The notes: generated from the letters alone by a model not told the origin. 64,000 bases of DNA from Pseudomonadota bacterium (GCA_021794575.1 JAJYQO010000039.1:7160-71159); one strand, 5' to 3'; counted from the first letter of the stretch, positions 21,320-31,973 are shown. Translations and numbers: made by a program.

Positions 21320-22792
21320 TCATACCCTCCACTGGAACTCGGGGCTGGCCAGCAGCAGCGCCACCGCCTGCTCGGGCGCCTCGGCGCGGCGCAGGGCCAG
21401 GTCGGTGCCGGCGCCAAGCTGCGGACCCAGCACGTCAGCGGCCAGCGCGCACGGATCGAGTCCACTGCGCGGCACGCGCTCGGCCAGCGCCTCGGACACC
21501 TGCACGCGTTTCCACAACGCATCCGGCGCGATCCAGTCGCTGGCGATGTCGGTGTAGCCGGCCGGCGAACGCGGCATGAAGGTGGGCTGGCCCAGGCGCA
21601 TCGAAAAACCTTCCCACGGCTGCGGCTTGTCGCCCGGATCGATGCCGCCGGCGCGCATGCCGGCGTACAACAGGTCCTGCGGCGTGCGGAACTTGCGCGC
21701 GTCCGGCGCCCAGGTGGCCGGATGCTCGAGCATGGCCGCGTACAGGGCCGGCAGCATGCCGCCGCTGTCGAGATAGGCCTGCGCCATGTGCCGGACCAGT
21801 CCGGACGGTGGCACATCGCTGACGCAGTGCGTGGCCAGTTCGGTCGCCAGATGTTGCGCGGTGGCCGGGTGCACGGCGAAGTCGGCGAGGATGGCCCTGG
21901 CCTGGTCCTCGCCGCGCTGGTCGTAGACCTTGCCCAGCACGGTGACGCTGCCCGGCTCGTGCGCGAACGGCCGGAACTTGAACGCGCGCTGCACATCGCC
22001 CTGTTCCAGCTCGCGCGGAAACGGCAGACTCCAGCCGGTCAGCGCACGCGCGAACTGGGTGACGTCGGCCTGCGTGTAGTGCGCGCCGACGCCGAGGGTG
22101 TGCAGTTCCATGATCTCGCGCGCGAGGTTTTCGTTGAGGCCGAGCTTGCGCGCGGGCTGGCCATCGGCGCGCCGCGCCAGACGCCGGTCGACGCGCTCGG
22201 CCAACGGCGAATCCGGACCCACCGACTGCGCCTGGTCGAGATAGCGCAGCATCGCCGGATGCTGTTCCACCGCCAGCAGCATGTCGTAGAAGCGTCCGTC
22301 GAGATGCGGGCGGATGGCCTCGCGCTCCATCGGCGCGGCGTACAGGCGCGCCGGGCCCTTGTCCACCGACACCGCGAAGTGGTTGGACCAGAAACGCACC
22401 AGGCGCTCGGCAAACGGTGTGCCGGTACGTGCCGCCAGTTGCCAGCGCGCGCTGGCCTCGTGGCGCAGGTCATCGCCGAACATCCGGGCGTACAGCCGCG
22501 CCAGCGAGTTGACCGGCTTGCCGCTCCTGACGCTCGCGGACGGCACCGGCTGCCCCGCGTCATCGCGCTTCAGCGCGCGGCGCTGCTGCATCAGCCGGGC
22601 TTCCTTGCGCAGGTAATCGAGACTGTCCGGCAGGCCGTCGAACACGCCGAGATCGGCGGCCGGCCGGCGCGACTGTGCCAGTGCCCAGCTCGTCGCGTCG
22701 CCGAGCTGTTCCAGCTCGCCGTGGCGTGCGCCCAGCCCCAGCCGATTCAGCGCGCTGGCGGCGCGGCGTCGGGATTCGGCACGCATAGGCAT
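21320..22792 (-). CDS. DUF1800 domain-containing protein
   Basis: ALNRLGLGARHGELEQLG N-terminus, RLVRFWSNHFAVSVDKG, GLNENLAREIMELHTLGVGAHYTQADVTQFARALTGW. Confidence 0.88.
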   Translation of the reverse strand: MPMRAESRRRAASALNRLGLGARHGELEQLGDATSWALAQSRRPAADLGVFDGLPDSLDYLRKEARLMQQRRALKRDDAGQPVPSASVRSGKPVNSLARLYARMFGDDLRHEASARWQLAARTGTPFAERLVRFWSNHFAVSVDKGPARLYAAPMEREAIRPHLDGRFYDMLLAVEQHPAMLRYLDQAQSVGPDSPLAERVDRRLARRADGQPARKLGLNENLAREIMELHTLGVGAHYTQADVTQFARALTGWSLPFPRELEQGDVQRAFKFRPFAHEPGSVTVLGKVYDQRGEDQARAILADFAVHPATAQHLATELATHCVSDVPPSGLVRHMAQAYLDSGGMLPALYAAMLEHPATWAPDARKFRTPQDLLYAGMRAGGIDPGDKPQPWEGFSMRLGQPTFMPRSPAGYTDIASDWIAPDALWKRVQVSEALAERVPRSGLDPCALAADVLGPQLGAGTDLALRRAEAPEQAVALLLASPEFQWRV

Positions 22793-22862
22793 CGCTCCGC
22801 GGCCCCGCGGGCCGCCCATGGACGATGCAACGCGCCAGCCGGCGCGGCGTTGACGTCGGTGC

Positions 22863-24230
22863 TCAGCTACCGGCGACGGTCATCGCACCGATCAGCACCG
22901 AGGGCGTCATCAGGCCGCTGCGCGCGTCGAGATCACTGCCGACGACTTCGATGCCGGCGAACATGGCGCGCAGATTGGAGGCGATGGTCACTTCCTCCAC
23001 CGGATGCACGATGCGGCCGTGCTCGACCCAGAAGCCCGCCGCGCCGCGCGAGTAGTCACCGGTGACGGTATTGACGCCCTGCCCCATCAGTTCGGTCACC
23101 AGCAGGCCGCTGCCCAGCGCCTCCAGCATCTGCGCGAAATCCAGCGCGCCCGGCTCCAGCACCAGGTTGCGCACGCCACCGGCGTTGCCGGTGCTGGCCA
23201 GGCCCAGTTTGCGCGCCGAATAGCTGCCCAGCACGTAGCGCGTCAGCACGCCGCGCTCGATCAGCGGTTGCTCGCGCGTGGTCACGCCTTCGGCGTCGAA
23301 GGCGGCCGAGGCCGGACCACGCGGCAGACGCGGACGTTCGATGATGTCGATGTGTTCGGGAAACAGGCGCTGGCCCTGCTGGTCGAGCAGAAAACTGGCG
23401 CGCCGATACAGCGCGCCGCCGCTGACCGCGCTCACCAGATGGCCGATCAGGCTGCGCGCCGTATCGGGCGTGAACAACACGCGGCACGAACCGGTGGCCA
23501 CGGGCCGTGCGCCCAACCGCGCCAGCGCGCGTTCGGCGGCGCGACGACCCAAGGCTTCGGCATCCATCAGATCCTCGCCGGCCCGCGCGCTGTCCCACCA
23601 GTAGTCGCGCTGCATGCCGTCCGCGCTGTTGCCGGCGATCAGGCTGCACGACAACGAATGCTGGGTCGAATGCTCGCGCCCCAGGAATCCGTGCGAGTTG
23701 GCATACACCGACAGCGCGCTGCCGCTGCCCACGCCGGCGCCCTCGCTGTTGCCGATGCCGGCCACGGCCAGTCCGGCAGCCTCGCAACGCTGAGCCAGCG
23801 CCACCGCGGCATCCACGCCCAGCTTCCACGGATGCCAGAGGTCCAGATCGGGAAAATGCGTGGCCATGCGCTCGGCATCGGCGAGCCCGGCCGCGGGGTC
23901 GGATTCGGTGTGGCGCGCGATTGCGCAGGCGTGCTCCAACGTGGCGGTGATCGATTCCGGCTTGAGATCGGCGGTGCTGGCGCTGCCCTTGCGCTGGCCG
24001 AAGTACACGCTGAGGCTGAAACCGCGATCACGCGAGTGCTCGACCGTCTCCACCTCGCCCATGCGCACGTTGACGTTGAGGCCGGTGTCGACGCTGGCGT
24101 GCACCTCGGCGGCGCTGGCGCCGGCGGCGCGCGCCCGGGCGATGACATCGCACGCGATTTCGGCCAGGCGATCGAGTTCTTGTGCGGGCTCGGTCTCGGC
24201 CGCAGACGCGGCGCTCAGTGCTTGCGGCAT
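22863..24230 (-). CDS. pmbA: Metalloprotease PmbA/TldE family
   Basis: RGFSLSVYFGQRKGSASTADL, TRYVLGSYSARKLGLASTGNAGG, NTVTGDYSRGAAGFWVEHGRIVHPVEEVTIASNL. Confidence 0.94.
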   Translation of the reverse strand: MPQALSAASAAETEPAQELDRLAEIACDVIARARAAGASAAEVHASVDTGLNVNVRMGEVETVEHSRDRGFSLSVYFGQRKGSASTADLKPESITATLEHACAIARHTESDPAAGLADAERMATHFPDLDLWHPWKLGVDAAVALAQRCEAAGLAVAGIGNSEGAGVGSGSALSVYANSHGFLGREHSTQHSLSCSLIAGNSADGMQRDYWWDSARAGEDLMDAEALGRRAAERALARLGARPVATGSCRVLFTPDTARSLIGHLVSAVSGGALYRRASFLLDQQGQRLFPEHIDIIERPRLPRGPASAAFDAEGVTTREQPLIERGVLTRYVLGSYSARKLGLASTGNAGGVRNLVLEPGALDFAQMLEALGSGLLVTELMGQGVNTVTGDYSRGAAGFWVEHGRIVHPVEEVTIASNLRAMFAGIEVVGSDLDARSGLMTPSVLIGAMTVAGS

Positions 24231-24295
24231 GGGTTTGTCTCGCGCGGCCGGCGCGCTACGCTGCGCGCCTGATTCGCCGCGCAGTGTGCCATGAC

Positions 24296-24862
24296 ATGCA
24301 AGCCGACCTCGACCCGGAACACCCCGCCGAGCCCAGCCGCAGCCAGCGTCGCCGCGACGCGCTGGCGCTGTTCGATCTCGGCGAGGCACTGGTGGCGTTG
24401 CCGCCGTCGCGGCTGGCGCGCATCGAGTTGCCCGACGACGTGCGCGGCGAAATCGCCAACGTGCGCCGTATCGGCGCGCCGGTAGCGCGCAAGCGCCAGC
24501 TGCAGTACCTGGCCAAGCTGATGCGCCGTCACGACGCCGCCGTCTTCGCGCCGGCGCGCGCCGCGCTCGGCGAAGACGCCGCCACGCATCGGCTGCAGGT
24601 GGCCGCCGAGCAGCGTCTGGAAACCCTGCGCGAACGTCTGCTGGGCGAGGGCGACAGCGCGCTGGGCGAACTGCTGCGGCGGCATCCGCAGGCCGACCGG
24701 CAGCACCTGCGCGCGCTAGTGCGCCAGGCCCGAAACGAACGCGCCGGACACGCCGTGCCGCATGCCTACCGCGCTCTGTTGCGCGTCCTGCGCGCGCTGG
24801 AATCCGCGGCGCCTGCTGCGGACTCCGGCGCGCCCGCAGCGGATTCAACCGCGCGCGACTGA
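24296..24862 (+). CDS. darP: DUF615 ribosome-associated protein YjgA/DarP
   Basis: SQRRRDALALFDLGEALVALPPSRLARIELPDDVRGEIANVRRI...ARKRQLQYLAKLMRR. Divergent from pmbA as in other proteobacteria. Confidence 0.9.
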   Translation: MQADLDPEHPAEPSRSQRRRDALALFDLGEALVALPPSRLARIELPDDVRGEIANVRRIGAPVARKRQLQYLAKLMRRHDAAVFAPARAALGEDAATHRLQVAAEQRLETLRERLLGEGDSALGELLRRHPQADRQHLRALVRQARNERAGHAVPHAYRALLRVLRALESAAPAADSGAPAADSTARD

Positions 24863-24867
24863 CGCAT

Positions 24868-26445
24868 TCATCGCCCCGCAGGCTCGCGATCGCTGGCGCG
24901 GATGAACTGCACGATGTTGTCGTGCAGGCGCTGCAGGTCTTCGGGACGCACGTAGATCATGTGCCCGGTGTGGTAGTAGCGGAACTCGATGTTCTTCTGC
25001 AGGCTGGCCTGCATCGGCAACTGCTGCATTTGGTACCACGCCGCGTAGTACGGCGTGGCCAGATCGTAGTAACCGGCGTTGACCATCACTTTCAGGTCGG
25101 GGTTGTAGCTCATCGCCGCGGCCAGATCGGGCATCACGTTGGTGGCGACATAGGCCGGCGTGGTCTGGCCCGGTGGGGTGTGCAGCAGGTTCCAGTCGTT
25201 GCCCACGCTGTTGGAAACGATCTTGTAATTGTGATCGCCGCCGAAATGCAGCGTCTTGCGCACATAGTCGTTGAAGGCCGCGGTATAGGCCGAACTGATC
25301 GCCGCGCTCTGCGGGTCGTACGCCGCCATCTCGGCCAGCGGATCCATGCTGGGGCCGGAGAAGCGCGCGTCCAGGCGGCCGGTGGTTTCACCGCGCGGCA
25401 ACAGCAGGGTCTGCTCGAACTCGGGGCCGGTGACGCGCAGATCGGCCTTCAGGATGTACGCCTCGGACAAGCCGGTGTACTGCGCCATCTGCCTGGCGAT
25501 GATGTCCTCCTGCGCCCGCGGCAGCGTGGCACCTTCGTTCAGCGCCTGCAGATAAGGGCCCATCGCCCAGGCCTGCACCTGGTCCAGCCACGGATGCAGC
25601 GTGGCCGGCGGGTTGTCCAGCGCCTTGTGATACCAGGCGGTGGCTGCGTAGGTGGGCAGCGCCAGCGCGTAGGGCAGATTGATGCCCGGATCGAGATTGG
25701 GCTGATCGATGCTGGTATCGAAGTTGAGAATGGTCGAGCACAGCACGATGCCGTTGAGATCGATGTTGTCCTGCTGTTCGAGAATGTTGGCCAGCACGGC
25801 CGAGCGGGTGGTGCCATAGCTCTCACCGATCAGGTATTTGGGCGAGTTCCAGCGGCCGTACTTCGAGAGGAACTCGGTGATGAACTGGGCGAAGGCCTGG
25901 CCGTCCGGATCGACGCCGTAAAATGTCTTGGGCGTGCCCGCGCCGCCCTCGGCCTTGCCCAGGATGCGGCTGAAGCCGGTGCCCATGGCATCCACGAACA
26001 CCAGGTCGGTGGCGTCGAGCAGGCTGCCGTCATTGTTCACCAGCCGGTACGGTGCAGGCGGCGTGTGGATGTGGCTGTCGGTGACCACGCGCACCGGGCC
26101 GAAGGCCCCCATGTGCAGCCACACCGATGATGAACCCGGCCCGCCGTTGTAGAGGAATGCGATCGGCCGGCGCGCGGCGTCGGCGCCGCGTTTGAAGTAG
26201 GCCACGTAGAACATCTCGCCGGTCGGCTTGCCCTGCTTGTCATGCAGGATCAGGGTGCCGGTATCGGCGGTGTAATCGATGCGCTTGCCGTTGATGGTCA
26301 CCGCGCCATGCGTGCTGACGGTATGCGGCCGCGACCAGAAGTTGCCGGCGGCGGCCGGTTTGGCCGCGACTGTGGCGGCGAAAGCGGCGGCTGGCAGCAG
26401 CATGGTGGCGATGGCCAGTGCGGAAATGCGGCGTGCGATGGACAT
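24868..26445 (-). CDS. Secreted S10-family serine carboxypeptidase
   Basis: Signal peptide; FLYNGGPGSSSVWLHMGAFGP oxyanion motif; LIGESYGTTRSAVLAN nucleophile motif; C-terminal GHMIYVRPEDLQRL catalytic His region. Confidence 0.9.
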   Translation of the reverse strand: MSIARRISALAIATMLLPAAAFAATVAAKPAAAGNFWSRPHTVSTHGAVTINGKRIDYTADTGTLILHDKQGKPTGEMFYVAYFKRGADAARRPIAFLYNGGPGSSSVWLHMGAFGPVRVVTDSHIHTPPAPYRLVNNDGSLLDATDLVFVDAMGTGFSRILGKAEGGAGTPKTFYGVDPDGQAFAQFITEFLSKYGRWNSPKYLIGESYGTTRSAVLANILEQQDNIDLNGIVLCSTILNFDTSIDQPNLDPGINLPYALALPTYAATAWYHKALDNPPATLHPWLDQVQAWAMGPYLQALNEGATLPRAQEDIIARQMAQYTGLSEAYILKADLRVTGPEFEQTLLLPRGETTGRLDARFSGPSMDPLAEMAAYDPQSAAISSAYTAAFNDYVRKTLHFGGDHNYKIVSNSVGNDWNLLHTPPGQTTPAYVATNVMPDLAAAMSYNPDLKVMVNAGYYDLATPYYAAWYQMQQLPMQASLQKNIEFRYYHTGHMIYVRPEDLQRLHDNIVQFIRASDREPAGR

Positions 26446-26722
26446 GGAATCTCCGGAACGCGTATTCGCGAATGCGCCGCATGCAGATCATCGCGACGAC
26501 GACAAGTTCCCGCGACGCGCACGCCGGCGGGTGTCCTGTTTACGGCTCCGCAATCCGTCCGTCGCGGCCGGACGCATCTGCGCAGCGCGCACCGGCGCGG
26601 CATGACCGCCATGTCCGCGACCCGTGTTTACAAATTCGTAGGCCTGCGCGCGCTCCGGCACGGGCGCGCCGTCGCGACGAGGCCGTGCCATGCTTGCGAA
26701 CGGACACAGCCGGAGCATCGTC

Positions 26723-27700
26723 ATGGAGTACCGCCGCCTCGGATCATCGGGCCTCAAGCTCTCCGCCCTGTCCTTCGGGGCCTGGGTCACCTTCGGGCGC
26801 CAGGTCGACACCGCCGCCGCACGCGAAATGCTGGCCGAGGCCCACGCCAAAGGCGTGAACTTCTTCGACAACGCGGAGGTGTACGCGCATGGCGCGGCGG
26901 AGCAGGTGATGGGCGAGGCGCTGCATGCGCTGGCGCTTCCGCGTGACGGCTACTGCGTGTCCAGCAAGGCTTACTTCGGGCGTCTGCCCGACCCGGCACC
27001 TACCCAGCGCGGGCTGTCGCGCAAGCATCTCACCGAGGCCTGTCAGCAAGCCCTGCGCAGACTGCGCGTGGAGTATCTGGACCTGTTCTTCTGCCATCGC
27101 CCGGACCAGGACACGCCGGTCGAGGAGGTGGTGATCAGCATGGACAGCCTGATCCGCCAAGGCAAGGTGCTGTACTGGGGCACCAGCGAATGGCCGGCCG
27201 CCGCCATCGCCGCCGCGGCCGCATTCGCGCGCGCCGAGCACCTGATCGGCCCGCAGATGGAGCAGCCTCAATACAACCTGCTGCACCGCGAGCGCGTCGA
27301 GCAGGAATACGCCCCCCTGTACGCGCAGATCGGCCTTGGCACGACGACGTGGTCGCCGCTGGCCTCGGGTCTGCTGACCGGCAAATACGCCGGCGGCGTA
27401 CCGGAACAGTCGCGCCTGGGACAGAACGACTACGACTGGCTGCGCGAATCGGTGCTGGGCGCCGATGACGGCCGCAATGCGCGGCGCGCGGCGCGCCTGC
27501 CCGCCCTGGCCGCCGAACTGGGCTGCACGCCAGCACAGCTGGCCATTGCCTGGTGCCTGCGCAACCCGCACGTCAGCACAGTGATTCTGGGCGCCAGCCG
27601 CGTGGCGCAGCTGCGCGAAAATCTGGGCGCACTGGACGTTCACCAGCGCCTCGATGCCGCTGCCTGGCGGCACTTCGAGGCCGCTTTCGCGGCCGCCTGA
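26723..27700 (+). CDS. Aldo/keto reductase (K+ channel beta-subunit-like family)
   Basis: [75 protein letters not shown]. Confidence 0.92.
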   Translation: MEYRRLGSSGLKLSALSFGAWVTFGRQVDTAAAREMLAEAHAKGVNFFDNAEVYAHGAAEQVMGEALHALALPRDGYCVSSKAYFGRLPDPAPTQRGLSRKHLTEACQQALRRLRVEYLDLFFCHRPDQDTPVEEVVISMDSLIRQGKVLYWGTSEWPAAAIAAAAAFARAEHLIGPQMEQPQYNLLHRERVEQEYAPLYAQIGLGTTTWSPLASGLLTGKYAGGVPEQSRLGQNDYDWLRESVLGADDGRNARRAARLPALAAELGCTPAQLAIAWCLRNPHVSTVILGASRVAQLRENLGALDVHQRLDAAAWRHFEAAFAAA

Positions 27701-27767
27701 ATGCGGCGCGCCGCTGCATGACCGGGCACCGTCCTATACTCGGGCAACGCATCGGGGGAGCGCATCG

Positions 27768-28712
27768 ATGATGCTGTTTTTCGCAGTGCTGCTGGTCGTG
27801 GTCGCGGTGATCGTGCTGGTCAAACTGGTGCGCATCGTGCCGCAGGGCTACGAATGGACGGTGGAGCGTTTCGGCAAGTACGTGGCCACGCTCGATCCTG
27901 GCCTGCATTTCCTGATTCCCTTCATCTACGCCATCGGGCGCAGAGTGAACATGATGGAACAGGTGCTGGACGTGCCCAGCCAGGACGTGATCACCAAGGA
28001 CAACGCGGTGGTCAAGGTGGACGGCGTGGTGTTCTACCAGGTGCTGGACGCGGCGCGCGCCGCCTACGAGGTGGCCAATCTCGAGCAGGCCATCATCAAC
28101 CTGGTGATGACCAACATCCGCACCGTGCTGGGCTCGCTGGACCTGGACGAATCGCTGAGCAAGCGCGACGAGATCAACGCCAAGCTGCTGCGCGTGGTCG
28201 ACGAAGCCACGCATCCGTGGGGCCTCAAGGTCACCCGCATCGAACTCAAGGACATCCAGCCGCCGCGCGATCTGGTCGATTCGATGGCGCGGCAGATGAA
28301 GGCCGAGCGCGAAAAGCGCGCCAACATCCTCGAAGCCGAAGGTTTCCGCCAGGCGGCGATCCTCAAGGCCGAAGGCGAGAAGCAGAGCACCATCCTGGCC
28401 GCCGAAGGCAAGCGCGAAGCCGCCTACCGCGAAGCCGAAGCGCGCGAACGCCTGGGCGCCGCCGACGCCAAGGCCACCGAACTGGTTTCGCGGGCCATCG
28501 CGCAGGGCGACGTCAACGCGCTGAACTTCTTCGTGGCCAGCAAATACATCGAGGCGCTGAAGGCGCTGGCCGAAGCGCCCAACCAGAAGACGCTGCTGAT
28601 GCCGATGGAAGCCACCGGCGTGCTGGGCGCGCTGGCCGGCATCACCGATCTGGTGCGCAGCGCCCAGAGCGAGAGCAGCGCGCGCAAGAACCTCCCCGGA
28701 GGCAAGCCATGA
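27768..28712 (+). CDS. SPFH/stomatin-family membrane protein (QmcA-like)
   Basis: [52 protein letters not shown]... followed by an NfeD gene. Confidence 0.92.
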   Translation: MMLFFAVLLVVVAVIVLVKLVRIVPQGYEWTVERFGKYVATLDPGLHFLIPFIYAIGRRVNMMEQVLDVPSQDVITKDNAVVKVDGVVFYQVLDAARAAYEVANLEQAIINLVMTNIRTVLGSLDLDESLSKRDEINAKLLRVVDEATHPWGLKVTRIELKDIQPPRDLVDSMARQMKAEREKRANILEAEGFRQAAILKAEGEKQSTILAAEGKREAAYREAEARERLGAADAKATELVSRAIAQGDVNALNFFVASKYIEALKALAEAPNQKTLLMPMEATGVLGALAGITDLVRSAQSESSARKNLPGGKP

Positions 28713-29209
28713 GCGCTTTGTTCATCAACCTGCCCGGACATCTGGTGTGGTGGTCGGTGGCCTTGATTCTGGCCGCCGCCGAAGTGCTGGCACCCGGCTA
28801 TTTTCTGATCTGGATAGGCCTGGGCGCGGCGGCCACCGGCGGCCTCGTGCTGCTATGGCCGCAGTTGGGCGTCCTGGCCCAGGCACTGAGCTTCACGCTG
28901 CTGGCTTTTCTTTCCTGCGCGGCCTACTGGAGCTGGTTGCGGCCGCGCCTGCAGCGCGGCGAGCGCAGCGACGCCACCACGCTGAACCGCCGCGGCGCCA
29001 GCCTGGTGGGGCGACGGTTAGTGCTGACCGAGGCTATCCGCGATGGCCGCGGCCGCGCGCGGGTCGGTGACAGCGTCTGGCTGGCGACCGGCCCCGATCT
29101 GCCCGCCGGCAGCGAAGTCGAGGTGGTCGGCAGCGAGGGCGTGCTGCTGAACGTGCGTCCACTGCATGCCGCCGAGTCCGTATCCAAGGATCAGGCGCAC
29201 CCGGGCTGA
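28709..29209 (+). CDS. NfeD family protein
   Basis: Three TM segments plus a C-terminal OB-like domain; ATGA overlap with the SPFH gene. Confidence 0.88.
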   Translation: MSALFINLPGHLVWWSVALILAAAEVLAPGYFLIWIGLGAAATGGLVLLWPQLGVLAQALSFTLLAFLSCAAYWSWLRPRLQRGERSDATTLNRRGASLVGRRLVLTEAIRDGRGRARVGDSVWLATGPDLPAGSEVEVVGSEGVLLNVRPLHAAESVSKDQAHPG

Positions 29210-29217
29210 GAGCGGGC

Positions 29218-30114
29218 TCACGCCAGCAGCAGACAGGCCACGCCCGCAAGCGTGCAGGCCACACCCAGCAACTTGCGCGCGCTCAGCGGCTCGCGCAGCA
29301 ACAAGGCTGCCAGCAGGACGATGAAGGCCGAACTGGTCTCGTTGAGAATGGCTGCCACCGTCGCCGGCGCGTATTTGTAGCCACCTATCCACATCAGCAC
29401 GGCCAGATACTGGCCGACGAACGCGGCCAGCAGTAGCAGCGGCCAGCGCACGCGGCGTCCGGACAGCGTCCGCCACGGCGCTTCGCGTCGCCATGCGAAC
29501 AGCACAAGCAGGCCGAGCAGGCCGCCCAGGGTCCGCAGCAGCACGATCCACAGCACCGGCTGGCCGCCGAGCCAGGGCTTGATCAGCACGATCGCCACCG
29601 CCATCAGGAAGATCGCAGCGACGCCAAGCGCAATCCCCTGCCGCAACCGGCGTCGATCCAGTCCCGTCGCGTGACCGCGCGCCCGGCTCACCACCAGCAC
29701 GCCCGCGCTGACCAGCGCGAAACCCAGCCATTGCAGCGGCCGCATGCTTTCGCCGAGAAACAGCGCCGAAAGCCCGATCACGAACGGACTGTACAGATTG
29801 CCGATGATGCCCGCGCGACTGGCGCCCAAGCGGTTGAGCGCGGCGAAATACAAACTGTCGGCGCAGGCCATGCCGAGCACGCCGGACAACAGTGTCACGC
29901 CAATACCCAGCGCATCGAGCCGCGGCGGCGTAGTGCCCAGCACCTGCACGGTCAGCACCAACATGCCCAGCACCAGCAGGTTCTTCACCAGGTTCAGCGT
30001 CAACGGCGGCAACGTTTCGCCCAGCCGTTTGTAGATAATCACCGCTGTCGCCCAAGCCAGCGCACTGCCGATGGACAACATTTCACCCAGCAGCATCGGG
30101 TTCCCCATGCGCAC
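29218..30114 (-). CDS. EamA/DMT-family transporter
   Basis: About 10 TM segments, two repeated EamA-like halves (GEMLSIGSALAWATAVIIYKRL; LLLLAAFVGQYLAVLMWIGGYKYAPATVAAILNETSSAFIVLLAALLLREPLSARKLLG). Confidence 0.9.
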   Translation of the reverse strand: MRMGNPMLLGEMLSIGSALAWATAVIIYKRLGETLPPLTLNLVKNLLVLGMLVLTVQVLGTTPPRLDALGIGVTLLSGVLGMACADSLYFAALNRLGASRAGIIGNLYSPFVIGLSALFLGESMRPLQWLGFALVSAGVLVVSRARGHATGLDRRRLRQGIALGVAAIFLMAVAIVLIKPWLGGQPVLWIVLLRTLGGLLGLLVLFAWRREAPWRTLSGRRVRWPLLLLAAFVGQYLAVLMWIGGYKYAPATVAAILNETSSAFIVLLAALLLREPLSARKLLGVACTLAGVACLLLA

Positions 30115-30192
30115 CGGCCCGGTGCGAGATTATCCCGACCGCGGCGCCTGCCGCCCAGCGCCAACGATCCCGCGCGGCGGCGGTGTCGCTCC

Positions 30193-31434
30193 ATGAGTGC
30201 GCTCGGCACATCGTTCGAGACACGCGTGGGCTTCGTGGTCGAAACCGCGCGGCGCCTGCACCAGTACGGCACCGCAGCCCCACGCCTGGAAATGGCCGTC
30301 GCGCGCATCGGCGAGCGCCTGGGCTTGCGCGTCGAGGTATGGTCCAGCCCGACCGCCATCATCCTGTCGGCCGGCGCGCAACAGCCGCCGCAAGCGAAAC
30401 GCCTGGCCGAGACCACCCAAGTCGTGCGGCTGCCGCCGGGCGACGTCAATCTGGCCAAGCTGTGCAAGGTCGACCGCATCGCCGACCGCGTGATCGCCGG
30501 GGAACTCGACATCGAGGACGGTTTCCGGCAACTGCAGTCGCTGTCCGACCCGGCGCCGCGCTGGATGGCGCCCGCCACGACGCTGGCCTTTGGCGTGGCC
30601 GCGGCGATGGTGGCCACGCTGCTGCACGGCGCCTGGACGGACTTGCTGCTGGCCGGACTGATCGGACTTGCCATCGGGCAGCTGACGGTAAGCAGCGCGC
30701 GTCATCCGCGGCTGGCGGTGGCCAGTGAAGCGATCGCGGCGCTGCTGGCCACGCTGATCGCAGGCGCGGTCAACGCTTTCGTCGTGCCGCTGGCGGTGAA
30801 AACCGTGGTGGTCTCCGGGCTGATCGTGCTGATGCCGGGCATGGCACTGACCAACGCCGTGCGCGAGATCTCAACCCAGCACCTCGCGTCGGGCTCGGCG
30901 CGCATGGCCGGTGCCATGGCCAGCCTGCTGAAGCTCACCTTCGGCGCGCTGGCCGGCGCGCAGATCCTCGATGTACTGGGTTGGCATGGCGCGGGCGCGC
31001 CGCCGCCGCCGGCACCGGCCTGGTTCCTGGCGCCCGCGTTGCTGCTGGGCACGCTGTCCTTCGGTGTGCTGTTCCAGGCCGCAGTGCGCGACTGGCCGCT
31101 GGTCATGCTCGCCGCCATCACCGGCTATCTGTCCACGCGCATGGGCGCCGGGCTGTACGGGCCCAGCTTTGGCGTGTTTGTAGGCGGCCTGGTCGTCGGC
31201 GCGCTCAGCAATCTGTACGCGCGTCACCGGCATCGGCCCGGTGCGCTGGTACGCGAACCGGGCATCATCCTGCTGGTGCCGGGTTCGGTGGGCTTCAGCA
31301 GCGTGTCCGCGCTGCTGGAGCGCAACGTGCCGATCGGAACCGATGCCGGCCTGCTGCTGGTATCGCTGCTGGTGGCGTTGGTAGCGGGCCTGCTGTTCGG
31401 CGATCTGCTGGTCGGTCCCCGGCGCAGTCTGTAG
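30193..31434 (+). CDS. Threonine/serine exporter family protein (ThrE, fused two-domain form)
   Basis: FVVETARRLHQYGTAAPRLEMAVARIGERLGL and a 10-TM hydrophobic region with LMPGMALTNAVREI. Confidence 0.88.
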   Translation: MSALGTSFETRVGFVVETARRLHQYGTAAPRLEMAVARIGERLGLRVEVWSSPTAIILSAGAQQPPQAKRLAETTQVVRLPPGDVNLAKLCKVDRIADRVIAGELDIEDGFRQLQSLSDPAPRWMAPATTLAFGVAAAMVATLLHGAWTDLLLAGLIGLAIGQLTVSSARHPRLAVASEAIAALLATLIAGAVNAFVVPLAVKTVVVSGLIVLMPGMALTNAVREISTQHLASGSARMAGAMASLLKLTFGALAGAQILDVLGWHGAGAPPPPAPAWFLAPALLLGTLSFGVLFQAAVRDWPLVMLAAITGYLSTRMGAGLYGPSFGVFVGGLVVGALSNLYARHRHRPGALVREPGIILLVPGSVGFSSVSALLERNVPIGTDAGLLLVSLLVALVAGLLFGDLLVGPRRSL

Positions 31435-31440
31435 ATCCCC

Positions 31441-31581
31441 GGGCATCCTGCCGCCTGATTCAAAGCGGCCACATGCAAGCAAAACGGACGCGGCAAAGCC
31501 GCGCCGCCTTGGTCGCGACCAGTAGTTGTGTGCTCGTCGCGGCGGCACATCCAGGTGCCGGAGCGGTTTTGCAAACCGCTC
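31441..31581 (+). repeat. 141-bp inverted-repeat arm A flanking the H-NS-family gene
   Basis: Matches the reverse complement of 32085-32225 with about 6 differences by manual alignment (4 substitutions, 2 single-base indels). Confidence 0.95.
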
Positions 31582-31643
31582 TGTAGTCCATAGACAACGA
31601 CACCGGCACAGGGCCGGCGTCGCGGTCCGGCTTGGCGATCCGG

Positions 31644-31973
31644 CTATTTCCTGATCAGCAGATCCGATTCCTTCTTGCCCGCGGCCAGAGCGTCATGGAA
31701 CCAGCGCGGACGCTTGCCGCGGCCGCTCCAGGTCTGCTCGCGATTGGCCGGATTGGCGTACTTGGGCGCCACCGGGGCACCGGTCTTGCGCGCGCGTCGA
31801 CCACGGCCCGCAAACACTTCGTCCACCGTGTAGCCTTCCTGCTTGATAATTTTTTCCAGACGTTCACGCAATGCGCCCAGATTTTCCTTGGCCAGTTCGG
31901 TCTGGCGCAGTCGGGCATGCTCGATCAGCTCGCTGAGTTGCTGGTTATTGAGATTTTTCAGGTCAATGGACAT
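31644..31973 (-). CDS. H-NS histone-like family protein
   Basis: MSIDLKNLNNQQLSELIEHARLRQTELAKENLGALRERLEKIIKQEGYTVDEVF coiled-coil plus C-terminal YANPANREQTWSGRGKRPRWFHDALAAGK (H-NS-type TWSGRGRxPxW motif). Confidence 0.93.
   Translation of the reverse strand: MSIDLKNLNNQQLSELIEHARLRQTELAKENLGALRERLEKIIKQEGYTVDEVFAGRGRRARKTGAPVAPKYANPANREQTWSGRGKRPRWFHDALAAGKKESDLLIRK

Noticed and set aside
31590-31643. Intrinsic terminator for the H-NS-family gene
   Set aside because: Only a 5-bp CCGGC/GCCGG stem without a T-tract; too weak to call.
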